DNA of 64,000 nucleotides from positions 46,651,821 through 46,715,820 of the forward strand of contig NC_082637.1 of assembly GCF_030936135.1 (NCBI RefSeq), in the 5' to 3' direction. This document shows positions 11,601 to 26,600 of the stretch, piece after piece; within the stretch, counting starts at the first letter, position 1; every line of letters starts with the position of its first letter. The notes under the pieces are model-generated. The model did not search any database and was not told the origin of the DNA. It worked only from the letters and a program-made list of their open reading frames with translations. A program made the translations under genes and the position numbers. The stretch is from Gavia stellata. Lineage: Eukaryota; Chordata; Aves; Gaviiformes; Gaviidae.

Positions 11601-14600
11601 ATAGGTATCTCAACGTGGTACTGAGATGTTTCTCTTTAGAAAAATGAATAAAGCCCTTGGTTGCAGTGAAAACCATTTGAGTAGTTTGTAATATAGAAGC
11701 ACACAGGAAGATTTCTGGCCTAAATTGGCAAGTGCCTAAATTTCTTGCCTGAATTCGATTGCTGACCATCATATCCATTAATAATTTTCTCCAGAGATGG
11801 AAAATTATTATCTGTTTATATATCTGAACTATTCTTTTACATCTCTGGGAAAACCAGAGGTATTATGTTGGCTAAGTTCATCAGAGAGTAAGTCAAATGA
11901 CTTACCTTTCCTTTAGGACTTTTCTGATTAGCAGGATACATGAAGATCCCACCATACATCAATGTACGGTGAACATCAGCTACCATGGAGCCCACGTACC
12001 TGGCACCATATGGGGAACTGCCATCCTGAAAAAAAAACATAGAGTAAAGCATTATATCTACCAGGCTAGAGAGCTAGTAGCACGGCAAAATGTAATTTTG
12101 TTATAGAACAGGAATCAAAGCTGCTTAAATCAGTGGCTGCTTATGGACATTGTAAATGCCTAAACCAGCCTGAAGCTTAGCCTTTTGTAAGATGTAGTGA
12201 TCATTTATGGAGTTCTAAAATAAGCACTTTAAAGAGCTGCATTCACAGTATGGAAGCCAGGGTGCCTGTAATTTGAGTGCACAACTTGGTATGAACCCCC
12301 AGCCTGTGAAAAAGCAAGGGCTGCAAAGAGTGAGTGAAGACTTCTTCATGTTATCAGAACAAGGTACCCATTTGATTGCTGATCCTTCACTGGTTCCTAA
12401 GCCAGGGCATTAGGAGGGATGTCACTTTTCACTACACATCCAGATGGTTCCCAGAGGACTTCAGCTTTTTCCTTCTAGTTTATTTGTCAAGTTGTGAAAT
12501 TGGTCATAGCATTCATTCTGCAGCTTAGTTTGGGAGATAGCAATTTATTCATGAATGTAGTTTTCCTTGCTTTTAGCTTAAAAATTCATGTTGTTGAAGG
12601 AGAGGTCGTTTTAGTGAGAGCAATCAGGGAAGTATTCGTATCAGTCTCAGGTTTGCTGGTCATAAAAACTGTAAGGTAGGAAATAAAGAAGACAAGCAAG
12701 GTGTCTTGCACAGATAGAAGTTATATCCACAAAATAAGCTCCACCTGAGAAAAGTGATGCGTCACCATACTTTTATGAAGGGGAGATATACAATACAAAT
12801 GTAAACTGAAGGAAAGATTTTTGAAAGCTACTATGCCAAGAAGTATGTTGGTCTTTTGCTATCTCTCATTCTGTCTTCAATGAAGCAGAGGAGGAATTCT
12901 TGCCTCCCCAGAAAATTCCTAGAGACTGGGACTTCATGCACATTTAATACACATACATATTTGTGTAATGCAATGCTAAAAGTTTGAAAAGACCTCTGCA
13001 TGTTTTCTTCTGTCTAATTATCTGATAAAAGATCTTAGTGCTTTCTACAAAGTTCGCCTTGTGCTGATACTCGATCCAGAGAAATACATAGACAACTTGT
13101 TCAGCAATGCCAGCTCCAAGACCTTCAGACATCACAAGTTAGTCACCCTTCCAGCAAAATCATGAGGTTAGCTGGGAGAAAAAAATCCACAAGTGAGAGG
13201 AAAAAACACAGATAGAGAAAAACATCATTCTATTTTGAAATCGCTTTTTCAACCTGTTCTATGCAACTCTGAAGTTTTGATATTTACTCTCTTTTAAAAT
13301 GGGAAGAGATTCTCATGAAATTACACAATATAATGCAACACAAGATTAGGAAGTTGAGTCGTAAGCCACTAAATATAAGACTTGGATATTTGATACAGCT
13401 GGTAGTAAAATTGGAATAGGGAACTGTTCTGGCCTAGGTAATAATCCTTGTTCAACTGTACTTGTGCTGTTTTCCACAATTCTTTCTTCTTATACACATT
13501 AGGAGAGCTATTGAAAATTCAGAGGAAAACAATACAAGGTGTGAAAGACGTGATGGATGAGACATAGCCTGGAGTTCTTATATTTACTTTTGTTTAAACC
13601 TGGCCCTATTACTTCCAGGCACAACTGAACAATACTTTTAAGTATTTGATCCCTTATTTTTCATGGCTTACCCTCAAATAATTACATATTTAGACTTCAA
13701 ATGTTAGCTTCGCTATCTCACAGCTGTTTGCACTTGTGACTTTGCAACTGTAAAAATCTGAGGTTAAAAAAAAGAACTTAAGAGGTGTTAAAGAGAGACC
13801 AAAGCAAGGTTGCAGTTTAAGAAGAGAAAATTTTCAGGGAAAGATGTGACTACAGTCTAAAATTATCTTTAAAAATATAGTCAAAGGAAGAGTTCTCTTT
13901 TATGGTTTCAGAAGGTAATGAAACAAGTCTTAAGAAAAGTTTGTTAAACATTAAGAAAAGTCATAGCATATCGATCATAAGCAGTCCCTGAAACAGACTG
14001 CTAAGGACTGCTTCTATGACATTATCAAATAAGGATTCCACAACCCACATGTATAAAATTTACTGACCATGAGCTGCACAGCTGAGCCACCTGTGTACAA
14101 ATCATCAGATACTCTTGGGATGTGCTGGATTTCCTATTCGCGTGCAGGTCATTTACACAGTTTATGTGTACATGGGCAGTGTTATGTGAAGCTGGTGAGA
14201 TGCCACTGACAATTTAAGTTGCTTCTTACCCTGATAGAAATTCACCTGCTAGAATCGCAGTGCTGAGACTGTGATGAGAAAAATAATACAGAAGAGAAAT
14301 TCCTCCATTCTGGTACGGTTATCACTTTAACCACAGACTGAAATAATATTTTCACTTCCCTTAGCGTCCAGCTACCTGCATGAGAGGGGTAAATAGTCCT
14401 TTTAGTTATTGGAAATGTTACTTCTTGTTTCTCCAGTTTGGTCACTCATGCATTTGTCTTACAGATGAGAAAGTTAGTAAGTGTTGCGTGCGTGTTGGCA
14501 TATTGCCCAGGCTTTCTTCTCAAACAAAATAACAGAGCATGAATGCTAGGGAAATTTGTCCCAAGTTCTGAGTAATGCCAAGCTGTGTGTTTGCCCAGTG

Positions 14601-17600
14601 AGCACTTCGCACTGGTTCAGCTGATGCTAATGAAAGAGTTGGAGAACCTTGATGTTCCCTTGGTCAGCCTCCATGGCGTTTGAGTAAACTTGTGATTGCT
14701 CTTAGTTTCACCCGTTCCGCTGCTTTTCTTTGCTTAACCCAGAGGAACAAAAACGGCTCATAACAGACAGGTCCTGTGCTTTTTTTCTTCACAATGTGAT
14801 GGAAGTCACTTTCTCACTTCTTTATTCTGCTGATTTCTGACAGCTATGTTCCTCCACAGCAGAGCAAGACCGTGTTTTTCTTGCATAACTATGATGACTA
14901 GGAAAGTGGGAGGGGAAAGTCTTTTCTACAGACTACAGCAGCAACACCCTGCATCAGCCCCTCCACATACAGTTATGGTGACAAAAGCGCAGTGTTTTTA
15001 TTAGCTTTTTTATGTCACTCAGGCACAGCTGGGCTGGCTGGCAGAAGAATGCTTCATGCTGAAATGTGCTGTTGATTATAAGTTTTTGATGGCATTGCTG
15101 AGACAAATCCTTAACCAGAGAGTCTCCATTGCACAGCTTTCAATCAATAAGCTGTGATGAGACTCAATTTGTCTTGTGGCTGTAGGAAGCGAAGATAAAA
15201 ATGGGTGAAATAGCAAAGTGCGATGGTGCCCGCAGCATGTTTCTGAGCTCTACCATCAGTGAACCGATGCCAGCTAGAGGCTAGGGCCCTGCAAGCATTA
15301 CTGAAGGAAGAACCCACGTTGAGAAGGAATTAGAGTGAAATCTGTGCAGAAACAGTTCCTGGCCCAGCAGTGCCCATTATAGAGTGCAGACTGCAGTAAA
15401 CATGTTGTATTACAGGCAGCCTTGCAAATACCAGCCTGTGTTTCAAGCTGGTTAAGCAGCAGGAGATTTTGTGAAGCTTAACAAAAAATTAGCTTTACTC
15501 TGGACTCTTGTTCCGGAAGAGATGTGTGTAGACAAATATACAGAACACGGGACATGTTGTGGACAACATCCTACTTTGTTTGCCTGTTTTATTTTTAACT
15601 TTTCAGTTTTCTGTGGCAATGTTAAGAGAGTTATCTGAACAGTATGTTGACCAAGAACCACAGGAAGAAGGAAATAGAGGTAGGGTCAAAGGAAAAAAAA
15701 GGATAAGAAAGTGACAAGTAGCTGAAATTAATGCCTAGTCTCTTGGCTTCTAGTGGCCAGAAGGCCGTAGGGTGAGTGGTCCACCTGGATAACAAAGGGT
15801 CCCCTTGTGCCCCACACGTCAGTTCCCCCTCAAGTCATAGGCAGGGGTTATCCAGCAGATACCCCCCACTGCCTTTCTGCAGGCTGAAGAGAGGAAGACA
15901 CAGTCCAAAGCTGTGCAATGCTCCACCTGGGTGTTGCTGGGAAGGTAGGAGCATCATCAATGTAGCTGTAGCTGGTAAGGCTTACAGATGAAGCCAGGAA
16001 GCAGGTTTCATGCTATGGAAGAGTGGCAACACCTTCTCTCTTTTGTCCTCTCACAATGCAAATCTAACATCCTTTTGAAATCAAGAAACTGAGTTATGCT
16101 GTTAATCAATGCTTTTAAATCAAGAAACTGAGTTATGTTGTTATGAACACAGGTTCATAACAAGCTTTCAGATGGGCAGGGCACTTCCTTGTGCTTTGTG
16201 GCCATAACATTGGTGCCTCGGCCCTTCTCACGCAGACAACCCTATGTCTCAGAGCAGCAAAGCAACATGCTTGCTCAGCACCCTTGAGGTGGCTTCCCCT
16301 GCCCCAAATAACCCGTGGACTACTGTGCTGCTTGCTTTAAAGTAACAAAAACACTTTCTGCCAACTTCTGTTGCATTAGTGCAACAACACTTTCAATAGG
16401 TTTTCCTCAAACGAAGTACAGATTTGAGATAAAATAGTGTTTGCAAATGAGGTTTTTCCTGTATGTCCTAACCTAAGGATTTAGAGAATCACATGATAGA
16501 GCTGTCCTCACTGAGCCTGTGGTAAAATACGTCTGTCTCAGTTTCCACAGAGTTTGAAATCTCTTCAGTCTTTTTATAGTTGCCTGGGGTTGATTATTTG
16601 TTTAAGAGTTTTACTTTACACAACACTTGGATGGTTTGCAAAGACAGAAATTAATAAATCCACTATTAGTGCATTATACTGAATACATAGTTCAGCATAA
16701 CATGATCAGAATGAGAAGCGCAGGTCTCTTTCTCAGATGGATTAGTCTTCAGGAAGTATGAAAGTTGAGTCGTGGGCTTCTGCTTCTCTCAAAGCTGGAC
16801 TGAAAGCAGACTTTGAAGTTTCAAAATAACCTCAACTATTCAGAATGAATATATTTAAAACGCTGTGATGTGACACCCTCTGTAGCGAAGATCTGGGTAA
16901 TACGGAAAAGAGGTTGTGATAAGAGATCAGCATTGCAGCTATATCCGATGTAGTAAATTCACATTTTCAGCTCAGAAAGAGCTTCTCACAGAACTATGGT
17001 TTAAGTTCTTACTTGTTGCATTTTCCTTGTACAGCACCATGAAGTTTTTCACTGGGTACATTGATTTTTACATGAGCCATGTATAAGTATTCTCAACAAC
17101 TAATAGCTTAAAAAACAATCCTATGGCTTTTTTTTTAACAAAAGCATTAAAACCAGTTTCCAGACCAAATTCAGTCCTCAGCTGTTACATGTCACTGTAT
17201 TTCATTATGACTTACTGATCACATAGCTACACTTTCTAGAGACCTTCTAGCTTTCCACATTGAGAGCTTGTGTTGTGTCCTCCTGGCATTGACTAGAGGC
17301 CATACAGAGCTGTATGTCCTTATGAGGAAGTTCATCAGGCATGAGATGTTCTCAGCTTTATCTCTCTGAGGGATACAGTATAATCGTCTCAACAACAGAA
17401 CATAGTGAAATTGTGCTTCACACCTTTTTTTTTTTTCAGTCTATGGGTTGGTTTGTGCGCCGTATGATGCAAGTAGACAGTGCAAGACTGCTACTGCATT
17501 TCTCACATGCAAGCATGTAGAAGAAGGAGAAGGTGATGCCACCCAGATCCCCGCAAGCACCTTCTGGGCAGTACGTAGAATCTAGCCCCAAATGCCCAGC

Positions 17601-20600
17601 TGCACATGTGACTGAGCTGCATATTCAGAAAAGCTGGAAAACAAGGGAATCCCCACATTTTGCTGGCACAGTTTCAGAGCTTAGTCGAAAAACCTTGTTC
17701 TTCATGTACAGCACTTTTTCCTCCACACAGGGACAAACAAGCTATGAATTTACTTAGCAAAGTCTAAGTTGTAACAGATGTCAGGGCACTGAAACCAACA
17801 CATCAGATACATACCCAAAATGAACCTGGTGGCATGAAAGGGTTACATGGGGCTGAACTTAGTGAGGTCCTCAAATCTTTTCCCATCAGCTAGGACTGCG
17901 TGGAAGGCAGTGCTTGCCAGCGCACAGTACATTGGGTACAGTGCTAATATTTTCTTACCTCAGGGAATTTCTTCTTTTGTAAATATTCTGTCATTGCAGG
18001 ATCAAAATACTTCGCGTAACCTTCATTGAGACTGTATACCTTCCCTTTCTTCTTGATTTTAACATCTCTGTCCACCAAAATAAATTCACCAAGACCCTGT
18101 AGAAGAACAGGACAGACCAGCTATGAGCAAGCAGCAGAACATTTTATTGACTTTCTCTAACAGTTGTCGCACTAGAAATGGCAGGAATGCTAGCACAGCT
18201 TGGTCCTTTCAGCACCAGTCTTGTGTATAACTTCACAGTATTTCAAACAGTGCAGAAAGCACAGAAGCTGCACTAAGTTCATGAAAACTTGTCACATTGG
18301 TAGTATAAAAAAAAAGCAATTCCACTATAATAGGTAGCATATCAAATGAACGCCTGTCAGACCTGAAAGCAGATGGATCGTGAATCTCTGTCCACAAATC
18401 ATAAGGTTACAAATTAAGAAATGACACTAGCTTCTGATTTTTGAACTCTTCTTGCCTGTCTTGTCTAAATATCTTAAAGTGAATGTGGTCAGCTACCCCC
18501 CGGTGTTGCTGTCTGCAGTTTGAGTGCAACTTCCACCTTCTCTTCCTCTGTCTCTAACCAGACCAGTTCAGCTCCCAGTTCTGCCCTCTTGGAATGAGCC
18601 TATTTATAAAGGTTAAAAGGATTTTTGATAATAATGCATCATTTTATCAAAAAGATATTGCCCACATCTAATGCCGGTTTCTAAATGAGCGGTTTCCTTC
18701 CTGCATTCCTCTAGTAACATTTGTTGGGCTCCTGGGCTGGGCACTGAAGGGTGTCATGTGTCCTGTTGTGTGGGTATGGTTGTGCTTTTGCAAATTTTTG
18801 GGTATGCAGCTTGGAGGACTTAGCCATAAAACTAAATTCCGCTCAGGAAATCCGACATCACTCTGCATGAACTGTATCAATAAATGGTCCTTGCCCCAGG
18901 CTAAACACTGAACATGCTGAGGTTCTTCTACAGACAGAAAAAGCAAGAACAAGAAAAAAGCAGGAGTCCTTTAAGTGGAGGCAAAAACAGTGTTCAGGGT
19001 AAATTTTCTTAAGTGTTAATGCAAACCAGCAGACTGGTTTGAATGAACAGGGTTTCGGAGGCTATTTAACTTAAACTCTCTTTCACTGAGTAGAAAAAAT
19101 AAACAGAGGTGTTGCAACCAACACGTACTATCAAATACTTGTAAGGTGGAAGTGGGATGCACCAGGACGTGGGTGAAAGAAAGAATCACATAGGTTGCCT
19201 AGATTACAGAGACAAGGATTAATAAAAAGGAGTAAACCCAAGCATGGAAAGCTCTAAAAGATAGTGGCAATGTGATCAACACCATGACTGTACCGGATCG
19301 AGCATGAAGCAGTCCACTCCTTGCCCTGTGGAGAGGGCAACCAGTGTAGCACTGCCGTACAAGGCATAGCCTGCAGCAACAATATTGCGTCCGGGCTGCA
19401 AAGCATCTTTTTCAGAGGGCTCGTTGTCTGTTTCCTGAGGAAAAATTACCATTGGACTGAAGGTTAAATTCTTATAAGAAACAATAAAAACAACACTTCA
19501 ATAATAACATGGGGCAGATTTCCTTTTATGTCTATGCAGGCCTTTGAAACAACCAAAATAGAGATCGTTCCCACTAGTTCAGAGCAAGTTTGGTACAAAT
19601 ACATGTGCATGCTGGGACAGGACGTTGAGAGTTTGTTATTTTATACATGTCATGCAATCAATATGATACCTGTGACAAAGCTGATACCTTAGCATTACAG
19701 CCCAGTCTATTAATTCAAGATCATCAGAAATCTGAGACAGAACACAGATACTAATTTTCTGTGAATGTAAACATAAGCTATCATACTGACACCTCTCAGA
19801 GGGAGTAACTGTGAGGTGAATGCAGTAATAAACATTACAGACAAATTGCTTCCAGTAACGCAGAATAAAAGGGTTGATGGTGGACCATGATGGAACCAAG
19901 ATTGTGCATTGGTCTCTGCTGATGAAGACATGGGTAACTGAAGTGATATATATGTTCATATTACATATAAAATAACAAATGCATTTGCATATGTAATGTG
20001 TGTGTGCAGGTATGAATATATAACTCTACATAGAACATTCTCGTGGCATTTTACTTCAGGCTTTTAATCAATTTCTGACACTGGTATTTTGATTTGGCAA
20101 CTTGGTTATCTCTGAACAACAGTAGCCCAAGCAGACGTGGTGCAAATGGGGCTGTGCCTCAGCCACGGCTAGCAAGAGTTTGTCTGGTGGGGTAAGAAAG
20201 GAGAACAGTCAAGAGTATAGCCTTCATCTCCTGGGACTACAAAATGGGTAGGGAATGCTTGATATTAATGTTTCTTTAAAAGCTTGTTGGTTGTGGTGGG
20301 TCTTCTGTGGATGTTTTGATGGTGGTTCACGAGGAATTAAAATGAGAACCCCCCTCAGATCCTTTCTCCAGGCCCTCGTTTAGCATTTTATTGTTCCAAA
20401 CTCAGACAATTTCTCAGTGATTATGTAGGCTTAATTATATTGAATAGCAGCTAAATAGAAATAGCAGGTCTAGCCCAAAATATCTGGTTAAAAAAAAAAG
20501 AAAAATCAGTGGAGACTGTTTAGTGTAGGAAATAAAAAATTTGATGAATATTGACTAAGTCCTTTAAAAAATCAAGAATGCCTTCCACAGATATTTTCGA

Positions 20601-23600
20601 AAGGAAAACACCTCTCCTCCAACAAACAGAGAAATTCTCTTCTGTGCCCCATGGCAAGGAGCTCCCAGGGTACCCATCAGGGTCCTAGCAAGGTGGAAGG
20701 CTAAGGGTAACCTGGGGATCCCATTCATCATTGTATGCCAACATCTAGAGGAAAAATGAGATGTGGGACACCAAAACTAAGTCTTTCATGGCATATGAAG
20801 ACAGTAATTCCACATCAAAATGTTTTCATTTTCAGCTGAAAGATTTTGTTACTTTTGTTACTTTCACTTATAGTTTTTAGATGTATTTTGCTCAAAATTT
20901 GTATTATTATTTTGCCAAGTTCTTCTGCGGAAAAAAAATCCAGTTGCCAACCAGCTCTTCATGGGAGCTGAAATATAACATGTACAAATAGATCTGGTAT
21001 GCAGTCCCTTGGAGTTACTCTATGTCAAGCTGCTTATTCAGAGAGGTTATAATGAGCATAATGAAGGAAGACTGGTTAAAACCCCTGTTTGTATATTCCA
21101 GAGCTTTGAATACTGACTATTAGTGGCTAATCCTTTGCTAAATAATTTTTTACAGAACCAACTATTATAACCTACATAGCGTCTCCTCTTTCAAAAATAT
21201 ATCCCCATGGCACATGTATCTCAACATCAAAGCAGTGGCTGTCTATAGTAGACTCATTATTTGCCGCATTTAATGCAGAATTAAACATACATTTACACAA
21301 CTGGTTGCAAACATATTATGATTCTCCTAGCATTTTGTATGCTTTCCACATTAAATAAAAATTAATTTTGTGTAAATACAGTAAAGAGGTTTGTTTTATA
21401 GAACATGGTGTATGTACAGTACACATAGCTCCTGGTTACAAATGATACTGATTTAAAATATATTTTTCTGACATGATCTTTTCAGTCCTATCTCTTAAAT
21501 GCATTTTCTATGTTTATATGGCTGAGAAACCACGTATTTGTTGACTATTCTGAAAAAACGGAGGAACTCCTCCCTCGTGAGATGGACAGTTGCGCAGAGT
21601 TCACTTGTTTTTCCATCCTTATTCATGACTGTATTTCCAAGAGCCAGTTTCCAAAAGGAAGGAAAAAAGCTCAGTCTTAAACAAACACTTTGCAGAGCTT
21701 GTCAGGATGTAGAAAAGCGAGAATTCGACTGATGTTTCATTGTCAGGACTCCAGGAGTTTTGTCCTACCAAGCACCATGTAATGTGAAACAAACCGGGGA
21801 ATTAAGCTGGCTGGTAGACTGATAGCTGCTGAGTATTTTCACTTCTTTTGGTGCACAGATGGATTTCCTTTCTATTATATTTTGACTATGAGATGGCAGT
21901 AGTAAAATCTCTTTAGAGGTCTTTATGCAAAGCACTGCAATAGGCAGAGGGACTGCAGAGAAGCTCTGACAAGCACTGACAGAGTCACTCTGGCTCGTTG
22001 TTGGTGTGAAGCAGATGAAACAAGGTCCACAGAGGCTGGCTATAGGACTACCCTCAGGTGATATCTGAGTTTGAAAATTTTTGCATGTATGATTTGCCCA
22101 TATCACATGAGAGAGTTCTTATCAGCACTGGGAGCAGCTCTGGAAGGACTTGGTTTCCAGGTGTCCATTTGTATCATGTGTTTCATGAGTATCCTTTGTG
22201 TTTGCCCTGAATTGCTGTGACGAACCGTATGGAAGGGAGCACATTGTCCTCGTGTCAATGAAGTGGGGGGAATAAAATACATCTGAGGCACTGGGCAATG
22301 TTACAAATTAAAATGAGAATGAAACAAAGCAGCAGAGTTTCATAGCATACATGTGGAGTATAAATTGAGAGTTGTAGATTCAGCTCAGTGTTATGAAGAA
22401 TTGGGGAAAACCCAAGCAAAAAATACTTATGGTTACCACATCCTGACACTCCAGCAGCTGAGAGCCCCTCAGCGGCGGTGACTGTCAAGGTCCTGTCCCT
22501 TTCTCTGGCTTCTGCTGATTCAGCAAGGCTACTTCCTCAGCCCCACCTTTCTGATGATTCTGGTCTTTTTACCAATACCACCCATGCTTCAGAAAGAAAA
22601 AGCCAGGTGGAAAATTAAACAAACCTAAGGTGGCATTTGTTTCCCAGTGGTTTTCTCTAAGAAACTGATGCAGTGATTTTCTGGCAGGAGGCAATGGTAC
22701 CTGCCACCATGATGGTGCCTCTGCATTGGGAGCGGCCAGAGAGCCATTTTCAGGTCTGAAATGTATTGGCCAAGTCTGGCCTTTGTAGGAAAGTGCTGAT
22801 TATTTTTTTTTCCTAAAACGAGGCAAATATTTCAGTTCTGGAGGGTGTGCCTTTGGAAATGAAGTTAAGGTGCTGACATGATGAGAAAATCAGTCATGCA
22901 ATCATCTGAGAACTGGAAGGTACCAAATATCAGACAGGTGCTAAGGATCACCCTTTGGAATCACCCTTTGGAATTACAATTATTCTAGCTTTTCCAAAAT
23001 TATGTTCATGAACTTTAAATGGCTTGAAATTACATTTTCTTTCTTAAGTGATTCTCATGCACTGAGATAAACATCTCACTTTTATTCCTTTCACACCACC
23101 CTTCAGTAACACACTTTTATTCATTTCACTCTACCCTTCAGTAACAATCAATAAAGCACTTATTATTATTTCATTATTTCAAAGGGTTTAAAGTTAACAG
23201 TGTTTGAAGTTAATGGTGTTGCTCTGAAATTGTCTTGTCTGAGAAGGAGGAGCATTAATTAACATGTGCTTTGGAATTGACATTTTAATGGAAAGAACTA
23301 TACAAGTGAAAGTCTGTAAATTCAACATTGTTTCTAACTTTCCAGGGAAAATTGGTAAGTTGTTCTTGTAATTGACAAACTGTGCTTCATCCTAGCAGCA
23401 GGGTTTTCATTTGGATACAGAGCATTTGTACAAAGCAATGTAATTTTCTTTTTATGAAGTGCTGAAGGGTATCTACCCACATGAAAACCAGTAACTTAGA
23501 AACAGTATTCACAACAAATATGTTAATATATATGAAGCGAACAACAGCTATGGAAGGATCAGAAAATGAATTGAAAATGTGAGCATTTGGGAGCTACATG

Positions 23601-26600
23601 AGTTCTTTGGGAAATGTTTCTAGAGTGGGTAGTCCGTAGTCTTTACATATGTTAACAGGTGAGTTAAAGATGGCAGAGAAATCTAATCTATATTTCAACT
23701 TGCTAAGCTATATTAATCACACTGAGCACTTGCCTTTGTAGTTACGCAGAGTAACCTAACACAACACTTCTAAATAGAAAGCCAAAGTTTAGTATTTGAA
23801 AGATGGTGCTTACCGCCTTTAAGAATAATGGACAACGCCGCTATTGCCTGTTGTGAATGTTGGGATGTGCTGTAGTCTTTTAGGCTTTCTTTAGAGAGAT
23901 GAATGAAATGGATGGGGGCTCCTTTGCTTACTGTAAGGGCACATGGCATGAATTGCATCCATAGAGCTCAGCTCTCTTCCCCGCAAAAAGCAAGGTGGTA
24001 GATGGCACTGGAGGTAGTCCCTGGGCTGCTTTTCCCACAGGTCATACCCAGACATCATCCCAGTGTTACCTGGCCTCGGCTGCATCTGTGACAGGGGTTT
24101 GCACTAACCATTAACAGTGTGGACAGCCACAGGTCAGGACTTGGCTTGTGTCGTGACCCTGTTGAGTTTGTGACATAACTATTTGCTTTACTAGTAGGTG
24201 CATATTCTTAACAGCGATGATTAGTGTATTGCCTACCAGAAATGTAAAAAATGAGGACTAGCCAGTTGAAAATTATGAGTTAAAAGATGAGAGCGGACTT
24301 TAAAAACATTTCTTCATATGTTTGAAGTGTAGCGTCTGAGTCTGCAAAGACTTCTTTGCAGTCACAAGTACTGTAAATGTTACTTCACAGTAGTGGTGGC
24401 TGAGGGTCTCCCATAGTCATATGACTGTGAGCTCAGACTTTAGGAAAAACACCAACTGCTGGGAGATTAGCAATCAAATCACAAGACTTGGCATGACTCT
24501 AACTATTAACATTTGTTAATTGGCTGGGCAGTTGCTGTTTTGTGCAGCCCCATGGGAGCAGACATGCTGGCAGGGCACCGGTGGCTGTAGGGGACGGCTT
24601 CCTTCAGCCTCAGGTGGCCTCCATCGTTAGCATGCTTATAAACCCCCATCTGTAACTGGCATAGCAAATCGCACCAGGAGGGCACCACACTGCTAATGGT
24701 GATACGGTCCAGGGAGTGACCATCAGCCCTCCCAAGTCAGTATCCAGGAAGACAAATATTGTCATTCGTAGGCCCCGTGACACCCCTCAGCTCTCCCACA
24801 GCGAGTAAAGCATCACTGAAGGAGCTAACCAGCTGCCTGATAGTGAGAGGGTTTTATTTAAGTGCCTGTCTGTCTGAAGCCGGAAGGAAGTGCTGGCACG
24901 TAACAATTTCATGGGGCTGAGCGTCCCCTTCCTGGGAATTCAGGGAGCATTTTAGCACACGTGACTCTCAAGTGTTACCTCTTCTACTCTTTCTTAGGCT
25001 CTGTTGATCCCAAAGACACTTAAGAGACCTAGGGAAGAAACTAAACAAGTTGAAATACCCAAGACATGTTGCTTTCACCAAGTGAATCGTGCCATGTGTG
25101 CTTCATTCATCCTCATACCTTTTTGTAGATAGCAAATATTGTTCCTATCGGTGCCAAGCAGTCTATGTTGGATGAGCCATCAAGGGGGTCAAAGCACACC
25201 ACATATTTACCCTAAAAGAGAAGTGGCAAGGGAAGCATTAAATTATATGTAGTCTTGCACTCTTATTTCCTTTTACTTGACAAAACCCATGTTTTTATGA
25301 TTGCATTTAGCCCTCCAAGCATGCCTGACAGGGCTTGTCGGAGAAGGCTGCACTGTTGACGCAGCTGGCCCTGCAGCACAACACCCACTCCGTGCAGGAC
25401 CTGCCAGAGAAATAGGAGAGGGCACGTTTCTGCTCAGACAGCACAAAACCTGGTGATAGAAAGGAGCAGTACTCTGCTGCCAGGCAATGCAAGAAATCAC
25501 TTGAAAGCAAAAGGAGTGACTCATTTTGGAAGTGAGCATCTTCCTTGAGTAGATATGTTTTGGTTTGTTACGTTTTGTTCTGGATGAAAGGATTTGCCTG
25601 TGAAGTGAGTTTTGAGGGTGACAAGGCAGAAAGAAAAGGTCTTCGTGAAAGGGTAGGTTACATCATCGTGAGCAGTATCTCACTGCAATAGGATCCCCTC
25701 CTGGGGGAAGCCTGAAGAAGCAGTCAGGTGTTTCCTCTGGACATGTAACGTAAAACCCAGCTCTGCTAGCCTCTCATCTCATTTTATCCTGCCTAAATGT
25801 TAATGTAATCCAAAACCATTCCACTGGCGGTCAGGGAATGTAAGAGTACACTTACACCTGGGATCTGGGGTGTGTTAACAAGCTCCAAAATAATTATTCT
25901 CCCCCCTTCACAAAACTTTAATAATAATTTGACCCTCTACAACTCCTTTAGCTGTTGAAACCGTGCCATCCACCACAGTTATTAACCAAAACAATGCAGT
26001 AATTGTGCAAATTTTCTGAATTCCCCCGGGAAGGGTTGGTTTTGGGGCAGGCGTAGGTTTCATACTTGAAACAAGAGTGCCACCTGCTGCTGCCCGAGCC
26101 CATCACCCCCCGAAGGCAGGAGCTGCACAGACCCGTTTGTCTTTTGGGGTGATGATGGCCTCCTTGTCCTCCTCTGAGACCAGGACGCAGGTGCTGTAGG
26201 AGGACTGGAGCATGTTAATCACCAGGGAGTTGGATAGTACGTCCAGCTTCTTCACTTCATCACCGGTCACATTCACAGTGCCAGCTATACCAAACCTACA
26301 GGAAAGTAAAAATATCTAGAAACCTGAGGGAAGCCAATGTCACAGGTTTTTAGGAAAAAAACAGGTCAAGTGGCTCCTTCCTCTCATCTTCCCACACCTC
26401 TAACCTTTGGATTAAACTGCTAAGGTGCATTAGGAGACGGTTGCTGCTGCTGCTAGAAAATAAAAGCACCCACAAGAAAGAGGAAGGGTGCTGGCAACAT
26501 TTTGGGGCTTTACCTGGATCCCCTTGCTCTTGCTTGGATGTTCTCCAGGCCAGGAACAGAGCCCACAGCCTGGCCAGTGGGTGCCAGGCTTCCATAGCAG

